A stretch of 39,497 nucleotides of DNA from Symsagittifera roscoffensis (lineage: Eukaryota; Xenacoelomorpha; Acoela; Convolutidae), in the NCBI RefSeq assembly GCF_963678635.1, contig NW_026971531.1, positions 1 through 39,497 on the forward strand. The letters run 5' to 3'. This document shows, piece by piece, positions 1-8,900 of this stretch. The notes beneath the pieces were generated by a model. The model made no database searches, had not been told where the DNA came from, and worked only from the letters and a program-made list of their open reading frames with translations. Position 1 is the first letter of the stretch. Every line of letters starts with the position of its first letter. The position numbers and the translations under genes are program-made.

Positions 1-511
1 ATTCAAACTGATTTGGACATGCAATTGGCTTCAAAAAACGCTTTACTAGAAATCACCCATGCATCGTTTAAAACTGATTATGTGTCGTTTTTTTTGGGGA
101 GATTTCGAATCTTCAAACTCCAGCCTAAAGGCGAGATATTGGTGAATGTTATTTTACTTCCTTGAAAAACATTCTAAACTTCACATACACAAAACAATTC
201 TTTTTCTCTGAAAAAAGTTTATTTAAAAAACAATTCAATTTGCAACATAAGTAATTATTTTAAAAATAAAAAAGATGTGGGAAAAATCATAGGTGTTTCT
301 TCGAATTGCAGTTTTCTACAAGCTAAAATATCAATTTTTTTCAGTTACTGAAAATTAAAGTTAGAAGATATTGAGTTGAAAAAGTCCTGAACTCTGAGAA
401 TCTTAAAAACATCGGGGGCTCTTTGTACAAATCCTTCCACTTAAATATTTAAAACTTTACCAGCACATTTTTGGTTAATTAATTACAAAACCGATTTAAA
501 AGACCATAATG

Positions 512-775
512 TAAAAAACTTTTGCGCGGTATGCACTTATTGAACCTAATTTTCTAATTAGTCGGTCAGTACTGTCAGTATCGAATATTTAGCTTTAAAA
601 AAACTAGTTTATTCAGTTAAAATTTGAACACTGAGAATCTCCGAATTGACAGGATGCGATTTATATGAATCCTTCAAACTGATCAACTAGAGTTTCATTA
701 ACCAAATAACTGACGTGGGTTATTCATTTTTCCTACCGCTTAAAGCAAGTAATTTATTTCCGATTGCGGTAGATC
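512..775 (+). repeat. diverged direct repeat, copy 1
   Basis: This segment aligns by eye with 2829-3065 in the same orientation. Shared blocks are an 'aaaaaacttttgcgcg' start, 'tctaattag', 'gtcagt.ctgt.agta', 'actgataatctgc/actgagaatctcc', 'gatcaactagagt' and 'aactgacgtg', followed by 'gcaagtna'. It is non-coding and many substitutions and indels separate the copies, so it is an old duplicate or two copies of an ancient dispersed element. Confidence 0.6.
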
Positions 776-1184
776 AAAACTAAGTGAGCTTGAGGCCCCC
801 CGTGCGTTTTAGAATTTTAGACCTCGATCAAGAATTAAAAATTGTTAAAATGAAAAATCACTTTTAAAATGGCTACAATTTTCAATCAAACTTATGCATG
901 GATGCTATAAAAAGATCTTCATGCTACTCGAAGACCCTTTTAACGCAATTACTTGGTTCAAAGAAGAATGTGACAACATTTATAACACAAAAAATCTTCA
1001 AAAACTGGCAACAAAACATTTCGACAATAAATGGAAGAAAGCGAGTTTTCAGTTTGTAAAACAAACCTCTTTTTATCAGTCTAGAAAAGACTGCAGATTG
1101 AAATAAAAAACTTTGCGCTACAGTGGTTTCAATAGTGTGTTTTTGTGATTTAATTTGAACCAGAGAAAGTAAAAATAGCTAAAG

Positions 1185-1535
1185 TTTTTGAACATTTTTG
1201 CTATTTTGGCAAAAGGCTGTTTTGTTCAGTTGAAACTTGGCCAAAAAACTTATTTGTTTTGAGTCCACGCCATCCACTCGTATAAAATTATTTTACAGCT
1301 CAAATTTTGGAAGTGTGAAAACAGGGAGACCAAAAAAATGATAATACAAAATTGAATGAACAATTTGAAGATATCGACAGTTTGCAAAAATCGTCCTTGT
1401 TATGGTTTTATTTAAAATAGACCAGGTTGAATATAAAAAACAATTGGAAGTCAACAAAAACACAAAATGCAGCAGTTCTATATATTATAAAAAATATTGC
1501 TTCATTTGAACCGACTTAATTTGGATTTTGGCAAA
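1185..1535 (+). repeat. diverged dispersed repeat related to 10590-10955
   Basis: The blocks 'gttcagttgaaacttggc', 'cccacgcc.tcca', 'cagc.caaattttg', 'ggaagtcaa.aaaaac' and 'ctgtatataataaaa...tgcttcatttgaac' recur in the same order and orientation at about 10590-10955, on the other side of the retrotransposon. A weaker partial match lies near 14205-14265. The likely explanation is an old non-autonomous element family. No coding capacity was seen. Confidence 0.5.
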
Positions 1536-1929
1536 TGCTCATGAAGTTTACCCGAGATTATCTTATCGTTTTCAATTTCACTATCTAGGAAAGTAGGATT
1601 CGATTAAAATGTGGAGCAAAACAATTAATTTAACAAGGAGTCTGGCTTGATTTAAATCAATTTCGTTGAATTTTAAATATGTATTATTTTGTAAATTCGA
1701 TTTGGCTGGCGAAACAAATTTTTCGTTGATTTTACTTTCAAATCAAAATAGTTAGTTTTTTTTTGCTTTTGAAAGTTACCTAGTATTTGAATTTGTAGGA
1801 TCCAGTTTTTGCTTGTACCAGAGCAAAGGCAAAGCATTCAATAGCTCGACTGCTATTTCAAATTGTCTATAACAGATTCAATTTTGAAAAATTAAATGTA
1901 TTTCTTTCACTCTCTTGCCCAAAGGTTTA

Positions 1930-2100
1930 AAAACAGGCCAAAAGTTGCATTTTTAGGCACTTTTTGGAAAATTTTGACCAAAAAATTGCGCTTTTTCGGT
2001 GCGCGCTCCCCCTTCAAAATTGGTATATATTTTGCGAAGGCGCTTTTAGAAATTTTTTATGGTTCGTCACCAAATATGGATATCGCAAAATAGTATCTTC
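1930..2100 (+). repeat. R2 dispersed repeat fragment
   Basis: Contains 'ggaaaattttgaccaaaaa', then a 'ttgcg.tttttcggtgcgcgctccccc' block, 'caaaattggtatat' and a terminal 'atggatatcgcaaaatagta'. The same order occurs at 39345-39480, and inverted near 34340-34470. I call this family R2. It is non-coding here. Confidence 0.55.
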
Positions 2101-2828
2101 GCGTCGGCAGGGAATCGAATCCCTGAGAGGAAAGGGCTAAAAATGGAGATCGAAAAATAGTAGCAAAGGTGAGACTATGGGGTCAAATCTCATGGGTGGT
2201 GGTCATATAGGGAGACGTCCGCTCCCCCCTCTAAATGGGTGCTGATCGAAGTGAGACTGATCACAATTTATGGCCTACAAACCAAAAATACGACCCCTCG
2301 TCCTCCCTCCGGCTCTCCACCCCTGCGATCAATTCAAATTAAATTTTGTGAGCGTTGCGTGTAAAATGTTCTATTCTGATTGGCTGAAAATGTATACTCA
2401 GAGCCAAAGATAAGCAAATTAACATCCTCCTCCTAAACAAATGAAGGGGATGGGGGTTGGGGAAATTATTAAAGTGGTTTCCAAATTTTCATGTGCTTGT
2501 TTTTTGCTTAATTTCCTTTGTCTATTTCTCAGAAACGCAAGATTCAATTCAGGTTTTCTTGTTTTTTTTTTGTTTTTGAGAAATAAATTTATCAAAACTA
2601 CGCTAGCCGATACATTTTCATGCTTTCAGATTTTTATGCTAGTCGAGTTTTATGATAATCGAGCGGTCACCCTGCCATCAATTGTTTTAAGGTTGGATTT
2701 TAATTTGATTAAAATAATTCTTCGTGGAATCAGAAATTCGATCAATGAATAACAATAGTTTATCATCAAAACCCAAATTTTGTTGTGAAAGCACTAAAAA
2801 TCTTCAAAAAAGGCCAAGATTTTAAAAA

Positions 2829-3065
2829 ACTTTTGCGCGCTAAGCAGATTTTGAGCTTTCTCTTCTAATTAGGCTGTCAGTTCTGTTAGTAACGAATTTT
2901 TTTTATTTCAGTTAGACTTGAAGACTGATAATCTGCATATTAACGGTGTGTTTTTATACGACTCCCTAAAATTGATCAACTAGAGTATTACAAATCAATT
3001 AACTGACGTGAATAAAAACTTTTTTTTATTGCTCAGGGCAAGTTACTTAATTCTGATTGCTTCAA
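2829..3065 (+). repeat. diverged direct repeat, copy 2
   Basis: Second member of the pair described at 512-775, about 2.3 kb downstream and ending roughly 120 bp before the LTR retrotransposon. It retains 'aaaaaacttttgcgcg', 'tctaattaggctgtcagt', 'gatcaactagagt' and 'aactgacgtg'. Non-coding. Confidence 0.6.
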
Positions 3066-3179
3066 AACTCTAGCTTAAAATCAAGTAAACATGAGATCAC
3101 CATCCAGTGTCTTAGAAGCAGATTTTGTTTAGATTCGAATAACTATTCAAATTCTTTAGAAAAAAAACCCAATTTTGTG

Positions 3180-3184
3180 GCTTC
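3180..3184. repeat. target-site duplication GCTTC (left)
   Basis: The five bases GCTTC directly abut the outer end of the left LTR and recur exactly at 10180-10184 after the right LTR. A 5-bp duplication is usual for Ty3/gypsy integrases. It shows that the element is complete and inserted as a unit. Confidence 0.93.
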
Positions 3185-3398
3185 TGATAAAATGTTACTT
3201 TGTTGTAGCTAATTCTAAGTTAAAACTATAAAAAGAATATGGAATTAAGATGAATTAGTCGGTAAGTTAAAACATTAAAACAATGAGAGATCATTCTCTC
3301 CGCCGGAGAGAATGACCAATGAAGGTCATAATAAAGTGACCAGTTAAATAAACTAATATGTTTTGCAGTAATTGCAAAACATGATGTAAATCACAACA
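3185..3398 (-). repeat. 3' LTR (element orientation)
   Basis: Identical to 9966-10179. On the plus strand it carries three inverted repeats in a row. 3291-3315 has perfect 11-bp arms around GCC, centred on a TCCGNNGGA box. 3312-3329 has 6-bp arms (ATGACC/GGTCAT). 3359-3381 has perfect 9-bp arms (TGTTTTGCA/TGCAAAACA) with a 5-nt loop. The same three occur in the other LTR, 6,781 bp further on. Confidence 0.95.
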
Positions 3399-3405
3399 TT
3401 CCCCT
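3399..3405 (-). other. polypurine tract of the retrotransposon
   Basis: In element orientation AGGGGAA immediately precedes the 3' LTR start TGTTGTG. Position and purine content fit the plus-strand primer. It is short for a PPT, so the functional tract is inferred from location. Confidence 0.6.
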
Positions 3406-3479
3406 AAGCAGGAAAATTTTTTTAAATTACGAGTAAAATAAGCACCATAACTAACTAAGTCTGACTCCTTTCTCCCCCT

Positions 3480-3945
3480 TTAGGACTAGGAAAGAAAGAA
3501 ATTAAGCGCTGTAATAAGGAATTGACATTAACTGGAGCGCCACTAAGTGGTTAAATTCGAAAACTAATTGAGAATTAATTATCCGGATTCCGACGGATAT
3601 GAGATGAATTTTGAAAAAATTGAAGTATGGAGTAGATGTCGTCGAGTTTTATGTGTGAAGTAATGCTTTTAGATACACCAACTGCCAAATTGCCGTAAGT
3701 TTTTCCTTTAAAGACTAGGAAAGAGAGGAAATCAAGCGCCATAAATAAGGAGAAGACATTAAACAGAAGCGCCACTATATGATTAAATTCAAAACTAGAA
3801 TTGTGAATTAATTATCCGGATTCCGACGGATATGAGCTGGGTTTAAAGAATTCGAGATGAAAAAAAAAATTATCACCAAGTTTTATGGGTGGAAATAATT
3901 TGTTTGAGTTATACCAACTAAAAGCAGGTCGAATTAGGGAAATTT
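3480..3945 (-). repeat. tandem duplication of ~230 bp in the element's 3' UTR
   Basis: Two head-to-tail units about 229-233 bp apart. The plus-strand landmarks are GACTAGGAAAG at 3484 and 3713, 'agcgccacta' near 3536 and 3767, and 'aattaattatccggattccg' ending in 'acggatatgag' near 3575 and 3808. Each unit carries one TCCGACGGA box (3589-3597, 3822-3830). The copies are clearly diverged, unlike the LTRs, so the duplication predates this insertion. A near-perfect hairpin (CCAAAGGAT/ATCCTTTTGG) follows at 3988-4012. Confidence 0.8.
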
Positions 3946-4123
3946 AGAGCACCAATTTCTTTTGTTTTCCTTTTACTGACGGTTTATCCAAAGGATCGCT
4001 TATCCTTTTGGTAGCGTATCCGAAATTACTGAAGAACGTTTTGATCTCTGAGGTTAGCACCGATTATAGGGTAGTATGAGCTCTTTGAAATGACAAGTGA
4101 CTGGGATATGTATAACAAATTGT

Positions 4124-5956
4124 TTACAAAGATTTATAATCGTTTAAAAAGTTTTCGAGTTCCTTGTTGAAAAGTTCACTATCTAGATCAGAATGATCCC
4201 CAAAATTTTCCAGTTCCATCCTTAGTGATTCGTCCGTTGATGAGGTTGATATTTGGTTCGAAGATGATGAACTTGAGTCAAGAACGATTAGCTCCGCCGG
4301 AGTCGTCTTATTGTCTGAAGTATGTGGTTCTTCAATTTCAATCACGATTGGATCGGTCGCCGAACCGGATGTTTCTTGTATGTTATCTACTGCATCAATA
4401 AAATAACGTTTGCCATAAAATTTTGGTGGGCCTACATTTCTACCAGAACGACGGATGGTAGGGGTAATTTTACCGGATTTAGTAGTAGGATCGGTAAGTA
4501 CAGTGCACTCGTCGGATGAGTCGTTAATCTCGTAGACTGGAAAGTCTGTAACCGAGTTGTTGTCCGTTGGATTACACTCATCTTGTCCGTTTTGATGCTC
4601 CGAATTGTCGTTGTCCCCTCCCTGGGTCACCGTTTTCTGTTCCTCTGTACTAGGTGTTCTGCCGGCGGGTATTATGCTTATTGGACACTCGTAAGGTTGT
4701 TCTCTAGGTTGTTCGCTGTTAGGGTCGATGTAGTTTTCTAAAACCTCAGATTTTATTTCGGGACGTGTTATAGCGGAATTATGATTATTTTTGATTGAGA
4801 CATGAGGTGTATTTAGGTCTGAAATAAAGCGTTCCCTGGCTACGTCTCTACAAGGAAAACCGCCCGCTATCCATTCCCATTCGCTAGTGTCCGAAATATC
4901 CGAAGGAATTATCATGGATTCATCCGAAGCGAAGTAACCTGGGGGTGTTGTAGACTTCTTTGCGTGATGTGTTTGTCTTCTGGTATGTTTGTGTGAAGAC
5001 CCTGATACGTATGTCCTAGTTAGGTTGTCTGAAGTGGTCGGGTTCAACTGTCTTGCCGTTCTTCTGGTTGGCTTTCTTGATCTTGGTTTCCGTGATGGTC
5101 CTTTCTGTTTCTGACCTACTTCAACATAAGCATTAGGAAAATACGGGAATGAAATGTTTCCTTTAAAAGGTCTGATTTTATTTGAGGTATAAATCGGAAT
5201 CGAAATATCGGATTTTCGAATTATTTTTCCGTCGGATAACTTTACAGTCGAAGTAGAAGAATTTATAATTCTTTTATTTAGTTCCTTATAGAAACAGTCT
5301 CGATTTATTTTGCCGTTGGATTTCCGAAGGATTTTACCTTTGAATGGACTTTTGATTGGTAGTCTATTGGCGGTGATTTTCGAGGAAGAAGCATAGTCCG
5401 TGTCATAGCCTTTTTCGGTCGGGTTCTGGTTTTTCTTGGCTATCAAGTCGTCCTTGTAGCCGTCCTCTAGTCTGTCATCTGCATTCCAATCCTTAGCTCG
5501 TTCCTTAGACAGTATTGATTTCCCTTTGTCTAAAATTCTAAAGGAGGGTTTACCGGATGCTAATTGTTTCCAAATGGTATTTGGTTTTCTGTTATAGTGT
5601 ATCTCGAAGGGTGAACATTTAATTTTTGATTGATAAGAAGAACGTAAATTCCAGATGATTTTTGAAACGGCATTCTGTAGAGTGCTTTTATCATGTTCTT
5701 TTGAAATAGCCAGTAGTTTAATTTTCACGGTGTGTACTAATTTTTCGACCAATCCGTTGGAACGGTGGTCGCCTACTGTACAAAAGATTATTTTGATGTT
5801 GTTGGAATCGCAGAATGATTTGAAGTCTTGACAAGTGAAGCAAGTAGCGTGATCTACCCTTATAGAATAAGGTATCCCGTGTAAGAATATGTATTGTTGT
5901 AAAAATTCTATGACTGTTTTTGAAGAAGTGGACGATGTAATTTTTGCCGACGGGAT
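4124..5956 (-). CDS. remainder of integrase plus long C-terminal tail (-1 frame)
   Basis: Open for 610 codons in the -1 frame relative to Gag-Pol, directly after a TAA at 5957-5959, so it has no start of its own. It supplies the second and third integrase catalytic residues: Asp codon at 5852-5854 (RVDHATCF) and Glu codon at 5744-5746 (NGLVEK), exactly 35 residues apart (D35E). An integrase C-terminal region follows, with a KLSDGKIIRKSDI segment, then a long low-complexity tail. The tail has a basic stretch (KPRSRKPTRR, about 5060) followed by a Ser/Thr/Asp/Glu-rich acidic end. I recognise no env, chromodomain or other fold in the tail. The clean reading frame argues that the shift is one recent lost base, a sequencing error in a C run, or less likely programmed frameshifting. 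Confidence 0.85.
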   Translation of the reverse strand: MPSAKITSSTSSKTVIEFLQQYIFLHGIPYSIRVDHATCFTCQDFKSFCDSNNIKIIFCTVGDHRSNGLVEKLVHTVKIKLLAISKEHDKSTLQNAVSKIIWNLRSSYQSKIKCSPFEIHYNRKPNTIWKQLASGKPSFRILDKGKSILSKERAKDWNADDRLEDGYKDDLIAKKNQNPTEKGYDTDYASSSKITANRLPIKSPFKGKILRKSNGKINRDCFYKELNKRIINSSTSTVKLSDGKIIRKSDISIPIYTSNKIRPFKGNISFPYFPNAYVEVGQKQKGPSRKPRSRKPTRRTARQLNPTTSDNLTRTYVSGSSHKHTRRQTHHAKKSTTPPGYFASDESMIIPSDISDTSEWEWIAGGFPCRDVARERFISDLNTPHVSIKNNHNSAITRPEIKSEVLENYIDPNSEQPREQPYECPISIIPAGRTPSTEEQKTVTQGGDNDNSEHQNGQDECNPTDNNSVTDFPVYEINDSSDECTVLTDPTTKSGKITPTIRRSGRNVGPPKFYGKRYFIDAVDNIQETSGSATDPIVIEIEEPHTSDNKTTPAELIVLDSSSSSSNQISTSSTDESLRMELENFGDHSDLDSELFNKELENFLNDYKSL

Positions 5957-8900
5957 TTAGAAAATCTGTCAATACAGAGTAAAATGTATTTCTTTGACCC
6001 CCAGTAAGAATCCAAAGGACCCGCGAAATCTAAATTTAGTTCTTCATTCGGTTCCGATAGTGGAGGAAGTTCACTAATTTGTGACTTAGGAATGACAGTT
6101 TTCAAATTCTTACCCGCCGATGTACATTCTGAACAATTTTTTCCGTGGAAGTAGATTTGCCTGTTAATATGAGGCCACCAGATGTATTGAGCCAAGTATT
6201 TCATTCCAAATTGACCCGGGTGAGTTTCGTGTAAGGTCTTCATCATTGCGTTTCGTAGAGTAAATGGGATAACAAGTTTACCGTCCATATAAAGTAATCC
6301 GTCGGATTCATGCAGGTCTCGGGTAAAATGTTTGAAATACGGAGAATTTGCATTAATCTTCTCCACCTTATTTTGAAGTGCTTTAACAATTGGGCTTAAC
6401 ATGGGATCATCTTCTGTCAAGAGAGCTACTAACTTGGCATTAAATAAAATATTTAAATCCAAGGGTCGATCCGGCAACTTCAAGTTTTCACGGTATTTTT
6501 TAACGAGATTAGCGTGGTCTGATAAAAGTTGAAAGTCTAAATCTACGGAAATACCGGAAGTGGTGGGATTAATTACAATATTCTTATTATTCATATTAAC
6601 AGTATCTACAATTTTTTTATCTACAGGTGAATTAATTAAACTACAATTAGAGATTAAAAAATAAAGAAATGCGGAATTAGAAATTGAAATAATTAGAGTA
6701 TTTGTATTCGAATAATCCGTTGGAATGCAATTTGAAGTACAAAATTCTGTTCTTTTGTGATTAAATGAGCAAATTGGAAAAGACGAATTAATGAGTTTTA
6801 ACACTGCTGCTATTAGGTAATTACGTAATAAAGCATAATCGGAATTTTCCAGATTAAAACCAATGGCTGAGCAGGTAGTTCTTAGTTTCTCCGGCGGATT
6901 TAATGATTTATTAATCTTATTAATGTTTGCTACTACGAATTCTTCGTCGTAGTGTGATATTGGAAGGGCATTTCCTGATGGGATTCTTGAAATAAGATCA
7001 GTAAAACCCATGTCTTTTCCTGAAATGTGTTTGATAGAGAAATTAAAAGGTAATAATCTGTCTACCCATCTTGTTAATCTACTGTGGTAGGTTTTATTCC
7101 CGTGATTTGGTGATAACGCGGATAATAAAGCTTTATGGTCGGTAATTACTTCGAAATCTGATCCGTAAAGATAGTTCTTATAATGTTCGACGGCCCATAC
7201 AACCCCTAGAAGTTCGAGCTCGTTCGTAGAATATTTAGACTCGTGAGGGTTTAAAAAGCGCGAAGCGAATGAGGTTGTTTTCCAATCGTTCCCGTGGAGT
7301 TGTTCAAGCGAGGCCCCAAGTCCGTTATGAGAAGCGTCTGTTTTTACTCTAGTTTTACGTTTCACGTCGAAATGGGTATTCTCTGTTAGGTTTACGATTT
7401 CCTCTTTAATTTTTTCAAACGCTTTTGTATGGTCGTCGTTCCATTGGAATAATGATTTCTTATTTAAAAGTGGTCGAAGTGGACTTCCTAAGGATGCTAA
7501 GTTTGGGACAAATTTTATGTATTGGTTTGTAGAACCAAAAAACGAACGTAGTTCTTTCAAATTCTTCGGAATAGGTAAGTCTTTTATGGCTTTCGATTTG
7601 TCGAACAATGGGGTAATACCAGATTTAGAGATTTTGAATCCCAACCATTCTATTTCTTTTTGAAAGAATTTACATTTTGACCATTTCACCGCGAAATTAT
7701 ATTCGTCGAGAGTTGATAAAATTTTTAACACGATATTCTTGTGCTCTAAGAAGGATCCTTTGGAAGCGATTAAAATGTCATCCAAATAACAATTGGTAAA
7801 TGGGATTGAACCTAAGGTAGAGTCCATTACTCTTTGAAATTCGTTAGGCATATCCCCTAAGCCGTAAAAACCAGTTAAAACTTGGTAAGTATCCGTAATG
7901 TCGCCACCCACGATACTGAAGTTACATTGGTTACTAGTGAATTTATCTAATGCTAATTGACTGTACGCGTTTTTCAGGTCTAAGTTTGTAAACCACACTT
8001 CTCCAACGGAATCATTAATAATTTGTGCCGCGACATTGTCTACCAGTTCGTGGATGTTTGGCATTTGATATTTGTTCTTGTAAATCTGTTTGTTTATGAA
8101 CTTGGAGTCTAAGGCTAATTTGATGGATTTATCTTTTTTACAAGTAATGACTATTGGACTAATAAATCTGTCTTCGTCGCAGTTTTCTAGTTTTTTGATA
8201 TGTCCTTCCGCCTTTAGTCTATTTAATTCAGACTTTACCGCGTCCAGTAAATGAAGGGGAACTCGTCTTCCCTTTAGTTGGATTGGTTTTAAGGGTTCGT
8301 GAAAATGGGTGATTTTCGTTTGATTCTTTATTTTTCCAATCCGAAGGAATAAATTTTTGAAAGATTTTGTTATATTTAAAATTTCCCTATCCTGGTTTGA
8401 TTGAGAGATGGAATTTATTGACTTACACTGTTTGTTAGTCTGGAAATGTGGAAAGTGTTTCTGAGAGACTTCTATCCCCACTTTTGGAAGGTTGTCATTC
8501 CCTAGGATATTTCTCTCGTGTCCCTCGGTTAAGAAGAATTGACAATCGTTGTCTGACCAGCCGTTTGAAAATATCGGAAGCTTCACCTTTCCAGTAATGT
8601 TTATGGCATTATTTGTGAATCCACAGTATAGGTCTCTAGTTGATTTATCCACTGGATAGATTTTCAAGTAAGGGTCTCGTAACTTTAATTCGTGAAGTAC
8701 GTTTTTCTTAAGGAAGCTCACCGGGCTTGCTGAATCCACTTGAATGTTTAAAATTACTTGGTTTTCTTTTCCGAGTCCAATGTTCAATAATTTCTTTAAT
8801 TCTTTTCCATCGTTATCGAAAATCGTAGTTACATTTAGTACAGAATAATCGTCATTTTCACTTTGTCCAGATTCTGACCATGCGTTTATTACACCACAAC

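Larger units (their letters stand above)
1..3179. other. non-coding left flank of the retrotransposon
   Basis: No convincing gene. The DNA is very AT-rich and all open frames are short with no recognisable domain. It is built partly of old repeats, listed separately (512-775 with 2829-3065, 1185-1535, 1930-2100). A less AT-rich stretch at about 2100-2340 holds several short C-rich and G-rich runs, but I could not assign it to a family. Confidence 0.6.

Noticed and set aside
2108-2140. tRNA T-arm-like sequence (GGGAATCGAATCCCTG)
   Set aside because: Only the T-arm-like hairpin is present. No acceptor, D or anticodon stems fold around it on either strand.
2441-2752. 103-codon plus-strand frame with hydrophobic residues
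   Set aside because: Phe/Leu-rich because of T-rich DNA. No homology recognised and no exon-like composition change.
3399-4123. env or accessory gene in the retrotransposon 3' region
   Set aside because: No long frame on either strand. The region is a diverged tandem duplication plus a hairpin.
5908-5959. Classic programmed -1 frameshift site
   Set aside because: No X XXY YYZ heptamer lies in the Gag-Pol frame in the interval where the shift must occur, and a shift inside the integrase core would be unusual. Kept only as a remote option.
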